From Mesodorylaimus sp. YZB2_4 (taxonomy: Eukaryota > Nematoda > Enoplea > Dorylaimida > Dorylaimidae): a DNA stretch of 64,000 bases. The stretch covers positions 496,001 through 560,000 of the forward strand of contig JASANH010001438.1 of NCBI GenBank assembly GCA_030248295.1, written 5' to 3'. The notes below the pieces were generated by a model. It saw only the letters and a list, made by a program, of their open reading frames with translations, was not told the origin of the DNA and made no database searches. Of this stretch, positions 40,201 to 52,500 are shown one piece after another. The position numbers were made by a program, and so were the translations under genes. How positions within the stretch are numbered: position 1 is the stretch's first letter; every line of letters starts with the position of its first letter.

Positions 40201-41047
40201 GAGATGAGCGTCGAGGACCCCGGAGGCCACCACAGTTCCATCGGCATCCACGAGTTCGAGCTCGTCGTTTGGCTTCGCATTGTATACTTTGAACGTGATC
40301 CCGACCTTTCCCTCGTTTGGAATCAGGCTCACCTTTTCGTTGTTCTCGTCGAAAAACTCGGACTTCACGATCATGGAATCTAAGAAATCGATGCGAATTC
40401 GTAGCGCTCAAATGATATAACGAGTAAATTTTTTTACCTAGCGCTGGGTCGACGAATCGTGCGGTCACGGAGACGACGAAGATCGACAGCAGAATGGCCG
40501 CGAACACCACACCCATCGCAGATGGCGCTCTGTTCCTGCTGACTTTCTTCACCCGTCGAATTTGCATCCATCTTTTTGGTTTTCGCTTTTTCATCCCGAC
40601 CATCTTCCGAGCACCGATCCAAGCCAGCCTCGCCACCTTGCGCGTTCCCAACGCCGCCAGTTCACCAGCGATGATCAGAAAAGACTTCGCGCCGATCTCG
40701 TCGATGGTCGTCATGGCGATCTTGAACAAGGCCACGGCGATCCACGCATCGCTCCACACCCAGCTCGCCACCACCACTGACACCATGTCGAAGATAGGCT
40801 TCGCTTTCATCCACTGTTCCCCCAGCATGTCTCGCCCTCCATCGACCACGACCATCATCGCCAGCCACAGCACGCTCATGAGAGCCACTGCCACGTTCCA
40901 CCCGAACACAGCGATCGCCGGCGCCATGTCGGCCAACACACCGATCAGGCACCACACCATCACCATCTCCGTGCTCGCCGCCACCCACAAGCCGTTGAGG
41001 ACACCCAGCAGCTTCGCCCACTCCACCTTGGTCCTTCGACCCACCAT
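37255..41047 (-). CDS. Unrecognised large membrane protein with Cys-rich ectodomain and conserved-looking cytoplasmic region
   Basis: Twelve exons (41047-40438, 40379-40086, 39992-39759, 39708-39385, 39330-39209, 39155-39020, 38963-38883, 38821-38696, 38636-38230, 38171-37959, 37906-37522, 37466-37255) sum to 1047 residues. Residues 1-175 hold four hydrophobic segments and a basic stretch (KKRKPKRWMQIRRVKK). Residues 178-197 (MGVVFAAILLSIFVVSVTAR) look like a signal peptide or anchor. The ectodomain follows: an Ig-like beta segment (FDENNEKVSLIPNEGKVGIT), a segment with eight cysteines (ANGCKRGQFCFATETNPNG onward), a second beta-rich region and a Ser/Thr stalk. A strong single span (TIVIIVICVLALIVVLIVVL) precedes a cytoplasmic part of about 400 residues with HPFKLRFGSGYTSTHWMEAN, VVVPIGVTKKDLLGPKV and LTGIAFLDNHGGKQYAVVFG, and a Lys/Ser/Pro tail. 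I do not recognise the family. Translation may instead start at the ATG at 40516, giving a type I protein. Confidence 0.75.
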
Positions 41048-41317
41048 TCCCACCGATTTCGATTTGATCGAGCAAGTTGTTTTCCAATGAAGCTTTCGCA
41101 ACGCAGATTTGAGGAGATGCACTCGAGCAGACTGAACAACGCGACGATTCGCACACAGAACGAGCGAACAGAAGGACCCGACCAGCTCCGCCCCCACTTT
41201 ACACTGCAACACGGGACTTTACACTTTGCGAGAGTTGGCCCCTGCATCGCGGTCATGAATTTTGTTTTCACAAACAAACAACTCATTGAACTAATCATAA
41301 TTCATTGTCTTCACAAA

Positions 41318-44300
41318 TCACCTCAAATTCAATAAAGCACTCAAGGCGTCCTCATCTGAATCAAATTCCGAACTGTATCCTGGCTGATAGGTCCTGTCCA
41401 AACCAGCCGCATCGTCCCCTCCACTTCGATCATCGGTGTCGGATTCCGTAGTCCATGACGAGTCCGAGCCACTACCTGACTCCTCGTTATCACCTCCACT
41501 GCCGCTATTTTCCGCACCGTTCGCTCCCTCCTCTCGAAGCCCTCCGTGATCGCTGACACTTTCTGCATCTTCGTCCACAAACTGAGCCTCGAGAGGATCA
41601 TCTTCTGACACATCATCCTCGTCGTCGTCGTCGCCATTGTTCTCGTCCTCTGCTTCATCTTCCTGAAAAATAACACATTGCTTGGGATCATACGACCCTG
41701 CACTGCCTTCTGCTTACCTGTTCATCTTGTTCTTCCAAATCGCGTTGTTTTCCAATTTCGTATAATCGGCAAACATTCTCCTCCAAGCTAAGCAAATCAT
41801 CCACACTTCCTTGATTCTACAAAAATACGGTCAGCTTAATCTGCTCCAGAAGTGAACAAGCTGGGAGTATCCTACCTCGATAATAGCCACGTAATTATCC
41901 GATCGATCGACGCACAAATCGAAAATATTTTTCTTGATATCAATGGTGGCTAGTACGAAAACGGTCAATTAGAACATTCGGCTGGCTAGATTCAAAAATT
42001 CACACATAATATCAGTATCTAAGAGTACTTCGAGCCCATTAATCAACTATCACTACCCAACTCCCGCTACCCGAGTACTTACCAATCAGCGTGTAGTCAC
42101 TCGCATCAAATGTCCTAAACGACGAGCCGAATGGACTTCGCACCCGGCTTTCTTCCAAATCGTCATCCTCATTGAACTGATGCACCGCTACAAAACTAGA
42201 CGATTTAGGACTCGCTCTAAAATCAGTAAGTAACCATCAGCTCACCCCCAAAAATGATATCCCCGGTGCTATTGAAGACGACCTTGCACTGATCCAATGC
42301 TGGCACAGTATGTAACAGATTGAATTTCCTGATATCCCACTACAATATCGACGATTAAGTTGGGCTGTGCAAGACAAATACAAATACAAATCAGCTTACC
42401 ACTTCCGTATTGATGATTACTTCGAGCCCCCGAGGATGGAATAAACCAGAAATATGCGGATTCAACTTATCAAACTTGTGAATGACACTCTTGCTTCGAA
42501 CATCCCACAGCAGTCCATCCGACAACACCATATCGTCCGTAGGATGAAAGGTGGCCCTATTTCGGCTGTAATGGTTCGATAAATCAGGATCCGACAGCGT
42601 CATGATGCATCGAGCTGTTGTGACATCATAGATCTGAAATACGAACGGATGTCTCCCGCTCCCATAGTGGGATTCTGGGCTTCCCAAACTTACATTCGCT
42701 TCCTCTCCACGTGTACCAACTATTCGATCCTGAGGACAATTACTGAACTCCACGAAATAGTCGTCGTCGAATTTATGCCTAAAAAGAATACTCATGTACT
42801 AGATTCCCAGCCGCCTCTCATCGCTCATCGAGGAGAGGCCTTAAAAATCATGGATAGAAGCACTCGAATCTCGATAGTAGGCCCCTCAGACCATCATAGT
42901 GCCCTTGCACAGCATGCATCCTCGATTGACCAGTCTGTCAAAATCCCGCTAGCAAGCTCCATTGGGGAAACTTGATCCTCCCCTGCAGCGATCCGATCAC
43001 AAAGGACGACTTACATAGGCTCTAACACGTCTCCAACTCTCCAAATCGCCGAATAGGGTTTTACAAAGGCGGACGAAGTTAGCAGTAATTGGCCATCCTA
43101 AAAACCAGCAATCACAACTGACGATTGACAAAAAAAGTCACAAAATCGCACCTTCGATTGTTCGATTCCTGTCAAAGCGGAAGAATGACATGGCAATGTC
43201 GACTCTTCGGAACCCGTGGCTACGTTGTACCACTTAACATCACCGGCGTACGTTCCCAAAAGAAGGAACTGTTCATCCACCTAAATCACGCCAGTGCACG
43301 TAAAACCTCATCAAAGCATGATTTGGCTGATACCACCTACACTAAACGTGCAACACGTGAACGTCTCCTCGTTCTCTTGATCCTTGTACAAACGCAGCGG
43401 TTTGAATCGACTAAATATATGCCGTAAATCACATCGCACACCGTCGTACCCTCCGGCTGGCGGAAATACCTGAAATTAATCAGCCCAATCAGAAAAGTTT
43501 CGCAAAATTCAAGAAAGCCAAAGGTACACTACTCACCGTACGCTGATAAAACCTTCTGGTAAAGTTGTAAGCCGCACTGCGAGCAAGTTTCGGTTCAGGG
43601 CATTGATGAGGACTAAAATAAATGACACTTACAAGTCGAACACACCCATTTTCAAGCTACGACTTACTAAAACGCTGAGAACGGTGGGCAGGTGACGACT
43701 GGATTCTTGCACAAGGCATGCTGCTTCCTGAAGTACTCCGTGACAATAGCATCCAAGGTCAATTGACCAGCCGCTGGTTTATCTGGTTGCTGCTTTCTTC
43801 CAGGCGTCGCAAATGGCGTCAAGAACGTTGACTTATCTTTTCTCAACGATGCATTACTAAGAGAACCACTAGAACGGAACTTTTGCCCCGAAGCTGTTGA
43901 AATACTGTATCGATCTCCGTCCAATCTGATTCTGCGAATTGGGGTCAAATATCCATTGTTTCCCATCTTGCCAGTCAAATAGGACGTAATGCCACCGATC
44001 ATTTGCGTACCATGTGGCAGAACATTAGCAGCTCGGTTACGGGTTAACGTCAAAGTCCCTGAGTTCGATGGCAAAATATCTCCATTCAGAATGCCCTATA
44101 AAAATAAACCATGCGAACCAGTCGACCAAAATCAAACCCACTTACGCTTGGCGTACACGGTTGATTGGTCAAAGGCAAATCGGCTTCCTGTTGCAAAGCC
44201 GTCGCTGCTTTATCCAGACCTAAAAACAAAGTTGATATCCAGGCAGCCATAACACATGACGAAACTACCCTTACCCTTCGACATCAGATGTTTGTGAATC

Positions 44301-47300
44301 AACTGCAACAATTCCTTTTCATTATACGTAATCTTCGTCTGAGCCACGATGCTCGCCTACAAAACGCATCTGATGTGTTATTATGCCAGAAGGAAAAATG
44401 TATACCACATACCTTATGTAATCTCTCGTGGCTCAAATCCTTGAAATCCGTGATCGGCCGTCCAGTCACACGTTCGATAATGCTTCGAGCGTACTCATTG
44501 AACTTAACGTGCTCAGCACGCTTGTCTTGAAGAACAGGTTCCCGCATGAGCACTAAACAAGAATTATTGATCACTCTGATATCTTAAAAGAAAGTACACT
44601 GTTTCAGCTTACTATGCAGTTGACTACTGCTAATCAAAGGCATCTTTCCAACAATTTGTTTCACGATATCCGAACGCACTAAGCCATCCAACGCCTGTAA
44701 TGAAAGCCCAACAAAGTTATCAAAGAAAAACTATATTTAGTGCATCTTTACCTTGCATGCTAAAGCTCTAATAGCATCCGCTTCCGAAATTGGTGTTTTC
44801 GTGAACAACAAATTCCGCAAGACCTAGAAAATCCAGGATCTCATTTCAGAACCAGAATTAGTAACTGCTATAACAAACTATGAACTCACCATGATGCCAT
44901 TGTTCGCCCTTACGCAATCCCACATTTTCTGCAGCACGTCACCCGCTGTCAGACTCGTTGGTTTCTTGTTTCCGTTTGGAAAACGTCCAACAGCTGCTCC
45001 GCCAAACTTAAAATAAGAAATTGATTAAAAATCAATAGAAAAATCGCGGGAACAATCGACTTACTCTAGTCAGCGGAGAGCATACGCAATTGATCATGAC
45101 ATTCAGTGCCGCTTTCTGCACTTCAGCATCGCTTACCAGTTCCCCATCGCAAAGTCCAACCAGAACACTAAAAAGTAAAGCATAAACCATTTCGAGATGA
45201 TGACACATCAAACTCACCTCATCGCCGTCACCAAACCATTATCCGAATTTTTAATCGGTTCGCAAAAGTCCAATTGCACCCGCGGCATTACTGAGCATAT
45301 CCAAAGCACATCGAGCGCGTTACAGATTATTTCGTTTCTAAACGAGAAAAAGGTTTTTTGATCAGCAACCTTTTCTTAGTTCAAATTTTTACCTCCCAGC
45401 GAAATTCCACTCCGAGCACAGCCATGCGATTCGTAACAGAATCGCTATTCCTCCTAATTTTCGTAATTCTTCGACCGGTTTCCAACTAGCATGCATGGGC
45501 AGATATTCCAAGAGCAAGTCAACACAAGCCGCTATACTTGCTGAATCGAGTTTCATGGGCTAATTGAGAAAATAAAACATATTTCAACTTGCATTATTAA
45601 TCAAAACAACCTACCTTTGTCGGATGCGACGAAACGGGTACGGCAGGAATGATCAGTTGTTGTTGCTGCTGCAGCGCCCTTGCATGTGTTCTTTTAAGTT
45701 GTTCTACTTTCAGATACAGATTGGATTCGAAATACCTGAAACAGCGCCCCAGATAAGTAACGAGTCGTAAGAACCAAACGGCGGACATACTTTCGTAGAG
45801 CAAAACAAACGTGTCGTACTGCTTGACGACTTGTAAACAACTGGTCATCCGACATTGTTGAGGGCTGTTCTTCTGATTGCAAAATGCTGAGTGTAGAAAT
45901 CTAAAACGCAAGGGATATGGTACAACATCGGTGATTGGGTATCCAACGTTGTGTAGACCCCTGTGGTACAAACGGAAAAGTTATGGCAACAAACTTACGT
46001 AATTGTACAACTTCCGCAATCCATCTTTCTGATCGAACAAGTCCAAAATGACTCGAAACGGGAATCCAAATGTAAAAAACATGGTAGCATAACATCGACC
46101 AGATTCGTGGGAATGCTCAAGAAGCCATAAACCATATCTGAAAACCATTTCAAGCAGTAAATTCAAAAAACAAAATCAAAACTGAAAAAATTTGAAACAT
46201 ACTCCGCCATTTCTTCCAGAACATTCATTGGCAGCAGGCAAATCTTCTCCATGACGTCCTCTGTATAAGCCAAATAATAAAGGCAAAGCGATACACCCGT
46301 GGACGCAACCGAAGGCCGGTACACATTTAACAAGTGCTCAACACCCGAATTTCCAACGAATTCCAAACCAAACTTTTTGTGACACAAAAGGGCAGCCAAA
46401 TACTAAAAATAACCAAACCACGGGGATGTGTTTTAAATGAAGAGTCATCAAATTGATTTACTTACCCTCAAGGCATCAAAAGCGAGACGCACGTCTTTAT
46501 TCTTGGTCAGATCGATATAATGAAATATCAGTTCAATCGCCTTGCCCTCGAATGCGTGGGGTAACATCTGAAAGAGTAAAGTAAAGGGTATACAAAACAC
46601 AAGTAAACTAATCCGACGAACGTACCTCCTGGTACTCCCCAGTTGGCGTCAAATATTGCAGTATCAACCGTTGTTTCATGGCAGTTGTCAATGGATACAT
46701 GCAATGCCGTCCGATAACGTACGGTTCTAATTCGGCCCAGCTGCTATTACTTAGATCCCCTTGACGATCGATTCGACTTCTCCGAGGTGGACTGCGTACT
46801 TCATCGATCAATTCGGATACTCGGATTGACGGTGCCACTTTTGGTACTGTGCTTGGTCCATTTACCAGATCAGGTTCGTCCAAATTCTGCTTCTTTGCAG
46901 GACTAACCGACTCGTCATTTCCAACTTCTTCCGAATCTGACGCTTTCCTTTTTCGACGTAAGCTGTAACGTTGCTCCCCTTCTCCATGAGACGTACCTGC
47001 TCCAGGTATGTTCAAATGGCTGAAATCGATGAGTATTTTAGGTTTATTCGAATCCTTTCCATTCGGCGAAATGACTTCGACACTTCGTCGAGCTAACCCA
47101 GGAGTCGCTTTTTCCGTCGTAATGCCACCGATACTACTTGGCCTTCTTCCAATAATTGGGAGCGTGCTACCCGAAGCCACTTCGGCGTCAGCCTCTTCTC
47201 TCAATTGTTGTAATCGCCGCAGCATCACGGGAACAAGTGCGCTGTTCTGTTCTCGATAATTCGCACCAATATCCTGCACTTCCAATGCGGCAGCCAGCAA

Positions 47301-48422
47301 CCCAGTCGCGTACGATCGTAAAGGATCACCAGCGTTTTCGGCCCATCGAAATAACTGCGGCACCAAATCCTCCTAAAATACGAACGAAATGGCATTTAAG
47401 AAAGCAAAAGAAATAAAATCTGACGTACCGTCTCTTGAAAAACAAAAGCCACGTCCAAACCCGGAATAATGTTGAGCAAAAATCTCGCGGCGACTGTATT
47501 CAAAGGCTCGTTATTGTGCGCCATCAAATAGCTGACCACGAGCTGAAAATTCACATTTTGCTTCGTTTATCATCGAAAGGAAACAGGTACTGCCTCACCT
47601 TCGTCAAAAACTCTTCATTTTTCAAAATAACCTTCAACAATTGTCCTAATCCGCAACTTGGATCGGCACGACCAGGATGACGGTCATCAAATGGATCTGG
47701 ATCTGATTTTAAATAACGTTCTGTCTCCTCTTCCACCATCTCGGCCAGCCTACATGAAAAAGTTGGGGAATAACGTACGTGCAGTGTAACAGTTTCCGAG
47801 TGTGGTTGCTTGACATTTAAAATATGACCAAATCAATGCCACGAAAAAACGCCTTTTTCTATAGCAGATGCGGCCGACCTCATCTTTCCACATGTGCATT
47901 GTATAGGCCCTAGTCCATCAAATCACACGATGCCAGGTTTAGCCCCCCCCCTGTTTACAGGATTGATACAGGAGCGAAAAGACCTCGTTTTTCCAGGAGT
48001 CCTAGACAAAAGCTCGATTTTTCCCGATCATCTTCACGCTCCCTCACGCCTAATAAACCGACTTCAACTAATTTACTACCTTCCAGCATGATCAACTTGT
48101 ACAAAGATAAACCTGGTGATTGGAAACTTTAAACCTCAAAATGCAACCGCTCGAAGTTTTCCCCGATTTTGGTTCCAAAGTTTCCGTTTTCCCTGATTTC
48201 CCAGACCCTTCGCTTTTCGGATTCGCTGACTTTACAAGGTTTTCCGAGTTTTTAACCCCGTATGACAACTGGTTTTAGCAAACTCTGCATGATATACTGT
48301 ACCTACCTGGTCAGTGTTGGAATCGGATCATATCCTTCGTTTCGCCGTTCGGCACCCCAAACATCCAAAATTGCGGAAACTTCTTGCGCAGCACTATTGG
48401 GCTGATCTCTTGGCGAAGTCAT
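41318..48422 (-). CDS. DCAF1: DDB1- and CUL4-associated factor 1
   Basis: DCAF1 is the substrate receptor of the CRL4 ubiquitin ligase and binds DDB1, acting mainly in the nucleus. The gene has more than 20 short-intron exons from the ATG at 48422 ([14 protein letters not shown]) to the TGA at 41318. Conserved blocks appear in order: [36 protein letters not shown] with [106 protein letters not shown], and the Lis[21 protein letters not shown] with CPPFSAF. The WD40 half includes [15 protein letters not shown] and two DDB1-binding WDxR motifs, LLWDVRSK and EVWDIRKF. The end is the typical Asp/Glu-rich acidic tail. The insert between residues about 150 and 330 ([20 protein letters not shown]) is lineage-specific. 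Individual exon ends were not all fixed. It is divergent from DPH3 with 363 bp between starts. Confidence 0.93.
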
Positions 48423-48785
48423 TTTGACTTTATTACATTACTGTTTGCAAGAAAACAAGAAAAACACAAATGTGCCGAAGCAATTTCTGAAAAAAATGTT
48501 GGCGCCTCTTTTTTCTAGATAGTTCTGTTGATTGGGAGGCAAGTAAAATCTTTGAATGGACCCACGGAATGGAACCCAGCCAAACGACTGCTACTCTCTA
48601 CTTAAGCGATGTGCGCACCGCGAATGCTCTCACTTGTTATAAGCAGAAACGAAACTCGAAAACTTTTGGCGGTAATAGCAGACAGTCCTATTACGCAACT
48701 GTATGAGAAATCAAGACATTTTTTGTCGAATTTTCCGAATCCTTGGTTTTGATAATGCAATTTTGAATGAGTAATTATTTACCTA
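48423..48785. promoter_or_regulatory. Divergent promoter region, DCAF1 and DPH3
   Basis: The two start codons are 363 bp apart and face away from each other. No TATA box at an expected distance was seen. Confidence 0.55.
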
Positions 48786-49022
48786 ATGTCTGTTTTTCAT
48801 GACGAAGTCGAAATTGAAGATTTCGAATACGACGAAGACTCGGAAACATATTTTTATCCTTGTCCGTGTGGTGATCGTTTTCAAATAACCAAAGAACAAT
48901 TGGAATCTGGCGAAGACGTTGCTACTTGTCCCAGCTGTTCTCTTATCGTCAAGGTTATCTACGATCCTGACACGTTTCTAAAGACAGAAGTTGTGTCTTC
49001 CGCGCCATTGAAGTCGGAAGCG
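48786..49022 (+). CDS. DPH3: Diphthamide biosynthesis protein 3 (CSL zinc finger), main exon
   Basis: DPH3 is the small iron/zinc electron donor for the DPH1-DPH2 radical enzyme that begins diphthamide formation on elongation factor 2; it also serves tRNA wobble modification in yeast. The exon encodes [20 protein letters not shown] then [33 protein letters not shown]. The four zinc cysteines (CPCG and CPSC pairs) and the CSL signature are intact. Seventy-nine residues are encoded here, almost the full usual length of about 82. The exon ends at a GTAAGG donor after KSEA; the last few codons should be in a following exon, possibly after the acceptor TTTGCCTTAG at about 49127, but no convincing short ending was found. 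Without splicing the frame runs on to 49115 with a hydrophobic tail unlike the family. Confidence 0.92.
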
Positions 49023-49115
49023 GTAAGGGGGCTGATTTTCCTTTTTTGTATTGCTTTATCCAAATCGACGGAAAGTCGCATAAACCAAAAAACAAACTGG
49101 CCTAGCCTGCTGTAA

Positions 49116-49526
49116 ATTTGCCTTAGATTACTGAGTGGTATGGATCTTCGATGAAGTCCAGTCTGCTGCAAGCTTTTTTGTGTTTTCCCCATCACCAGGG
49201 GGGTGGCACTTCTCCCCGCTGAACTCGTTTTGTTTCTGGCAGATATGTGCTTTTTAGAAAGTCCCTTTCATGGTCAATCAAACAGGTTGTTACTGCTGAT
49301 TCCCTTATCTCTTAGGGCATGCTAAAAGCGTATTTCTTTGACCTTTCGTTTCCAACTAATCAAAAATAGATGGCGCTACTTTCGTGGGACCAGAGAAGCA
49401 CAGCTCGGTCTTGATTGATTCGTTTCTTTCCTACTTGCCAGTTGTCAGTTGGCGTTTTCTTCACCGGTTCGAGGCTAGCTAGCTTGTCAGCTGTGCAGTG
49501 GACATGCCTTTCGGACTATTTTATTT
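49116..49526. other. Region between DPH3 and the first ephrin
   Basis: This should contain the terminal exon and 3' UTR of DPH3 and the promoter of the ephrin gene. No further exon was recognised. Confidence 0.35.
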
Positions 49527-52500
49527 ATGTTCTTGCGGGCAAAAGCGGTCATTAAGAGTTGGAATCGGGCCGAATACATCCATCTGTCACCTTTGCCATT
49601 CAACTGTATGAACTTACATGAACTATCCGAGAGCAATGTTATTAACGATAGCGGCTGGCAGTCCTTGAGTGAAATGCTTGTTTTTGGATTTGTATTTGAT
49701 TATCAGTCGACCACCTCTTTGAGATTGTCTCAAACTGTTTTCTACTCTATTACTCGTCAAGTTCACTTTTTCTTGACGTCCTGGCTATTCTTTACTATTG
49801 GAAACTGCGGATTAGGGTCTTTTGCGAAAGTTTTACCAGGAATTTATTGGAATTCCACAAATGAAATGTATGTCTTGGTGTGATGAGTGTTTGTCTTTGC
49901 TCCTCAGTCCTACTGTCAGTGAATGCGTGCTAAGTACCTGCGGATTGTGGAGCAAAAGTAGTCGTCTCTAGTGCAAATCTACGATAGCCTGCTTGTCCAG
50001 TTCTTTGGTCCGCATAAGCCGTTTTATCACAGCCTACATTATCAGTGATTTTCTGCACACTGACCCGCATGGATGAGCGGTCATCGTGTCATCCTGAGGA
50101 GCCGTTGAAAAATATGCGATAGCAGGTTTGACGTGTATCTGGAATTCGAATCCTAGAAAGCAAATGCTGTTTCTTATCTCGATTTCGGAACCTACTCAAA
50201 CACACGTCAATCATTGACTGCCAGACCTGTGCGCATAGCAACGGCATTTATGTCATCAGTTCGTCTCGATATTATTTTACGATGAGTTGTGTCAGCTATG
50301 GTTCCTAATTTCATGAAGTCTGCGCGTTTTTTTCGGCGCTTGATTTAGGAACTACCTCCCGCAATTACCTGACACGGGAAGGTGCTTCAGGGAGTTGGTG
50401 CCAAGCACTCGCCTAACTTTGTTCACATCCAGACGATAGTTTTTCTAAATTGAAGAATCGAAACAATTGTCAGAATTTCGTTTAGCTGACGCTAAGAGGC
50501 ATTGATTGTTTGTGGCAGGAAGGTGCGCATAGCCGAGGCGAGGGAAGGAAGGACTAATCTGTGCTGGAGGAATGAGGAGAATGCAGGGATATTAGCTGTT
50601 TTTCTTAAAGCACCTTTAGGAAGGAGGGCGGAGATAGGTACAGTACTGTGTTTTATTGTGCCCTGCTGTAGATAGGGCTCAGACTCACTCAGAGAAGGGC
50701 CAGAAAATGACCCTAAATCAGCGATATTAGCAAACCACACACCACCTCTTCCTGCCTGCCTCATTAGAAACAGAAATACGCTAAAATCATTGGTATTCCT
50801 TATAGTACGTAGCATTGTGTGCATGCGGTCGTGTGTGTGTTAGAAATTTACTGGTTCTACCATTTCAGATTTCGAATTGACAATACGGATCACATTTTCG
50901 TTGTGCAAATCGGTGACCGAGTGGATTTTATTTGTCCATATTTAAACCCTCGTTTGGCGTCTCCTGTAACGGACGTCGAAGTATTCAAGATTTATAGCGT
51001 AAGCTGGTGGGCTTCCTGTGTAATACAAGGGAATGCATGGGGATGAGGGGTCCTTTAGTGGTGGTGAATGCGAAGTATGTTGAGGAAGTTGGTACGCATA
51101 TCAATCAAAGGCAGGAAATGCGATCTTAGCATAGCTAAGGAAAGAATGGCTGTTGCCATGATGAATAGTAATGACCCTTTAAGGTTTCGCAGTGGGCATA
51201 TGATTATTGTGCTTTGACCAGTGATTCGGTTCTTGTGGGCGTGTGTAATCGACCGTTCCATCGAGCGCACGTTACGGTCGTATTTCGTGAATATACACCG
51301 AAGCCTGGTGGAATCGAGTTCCGGCCAGGGAAGAGCTATTATTTTATTAGTAAGTGGTTTTTGGGGTTGCTTGAATGTGAAGATATGCATAGGGTTTTGA
51401 AAATTTCACAATGTCTGCCTTATTTGAAACCATTCCAGATTTATGGAGGCTTGCCTTGCTGGAAATGGCTGGGTATCAGTGGGACTGGACATGCATCAAG
51501 TGGGTAGCCTGCCTGAGACCAAGTAACGCAGCAGCAGAGCAGCCTCTGGTGAAAGGCTCTGTGTATCATGTTCTGGACAAATGCACAACCGGCTTCATGA
51601 TCTGTTGTGATACGGTTATCGTTGTAGGCACTTCGACGGGTCGACCTGGTGGGATGGACAGTGGACTCGGTGGACTGTGTTTATCAAAGAATATGAAGGT
51701 CAAGTTCGAGATTGAACCTGGTAAGATGGTGTGGGTGAGAAAACGGCAATAGGTCGGCCTGGCTCGAGTGAGCGACATATTGATGCAAGTAGAATCTGCG
51801 TAACACCTTCGTTGTCATCACAGTTCAAAGTAACGTCGTAAAGAGAGAAGGGTCAGAAGGGCCATCGCACAGCCATCATCAGCCTGCAGGCAGAGTAAAA
51901 GTCACCAATCAGCGGGATATGTGGGTTTGGTGGAGAACACGTGATTGTAACCCTCGTGCCTGGTAGGCCATGGCGAGCGGGAAATCGATTCCCCGTGGCT
52001 GGGGAACTTCAACCTGCCGGGGTGATGTTTCAGCAGTAGGTATAGTCGCAAGACTTGCAGTACCTGCTCCAGCCAGAGTTTTGTCCCGCCGACTTCGGTC
52101 GGCCTACAACCTCCCTCCCACGCTTGCCAGGCTTTGTTACAGCTCTTATTACCGAAGGAGCTCTCGCAACACCCTAGAAACACAGACGAGGCAACTAGGC
52201 CGTCTAACCTGATCATTGGCGGAAACGTCATCTGTCCTCTGTGTCGGGGCTTAGCTGCGGGTCCATCTGGGAAGTTGTTTTCCAGGCGAGTCTCTACTTC
52301 GTCGAGCTATCTGAATGATTTTGTGTCTTTGAGCTGCGTGCTGCGCTGACTTGTGGTCTCAGAGAAACCAGTGCTGTCCGCAGTGATAGGATCCTTCGCG
52401 TTGCTGCATTTCCAATCACATAGATGTAACGCGAAGGATCCTATCACTGCGGACAGCAGGGATGGGATGGGACGTTCTGTCAGCAGGGATGGGTCTCAAC

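Noticed and set aside
40494-41090. Plus-strand open frame of 198 codons opposite the orphan gene's first exon
   Set aside because: The minus strand reads continuously into eleven in-phase exons; the plus frame has skewed composition and no splice partners.
49023-49115. Unspliced extension of DPH3 with a hydrophobic tail
   Set aside because: A strong GTAAGG donor follows KSEA, and DPH3 proteins end about three residues after this point.
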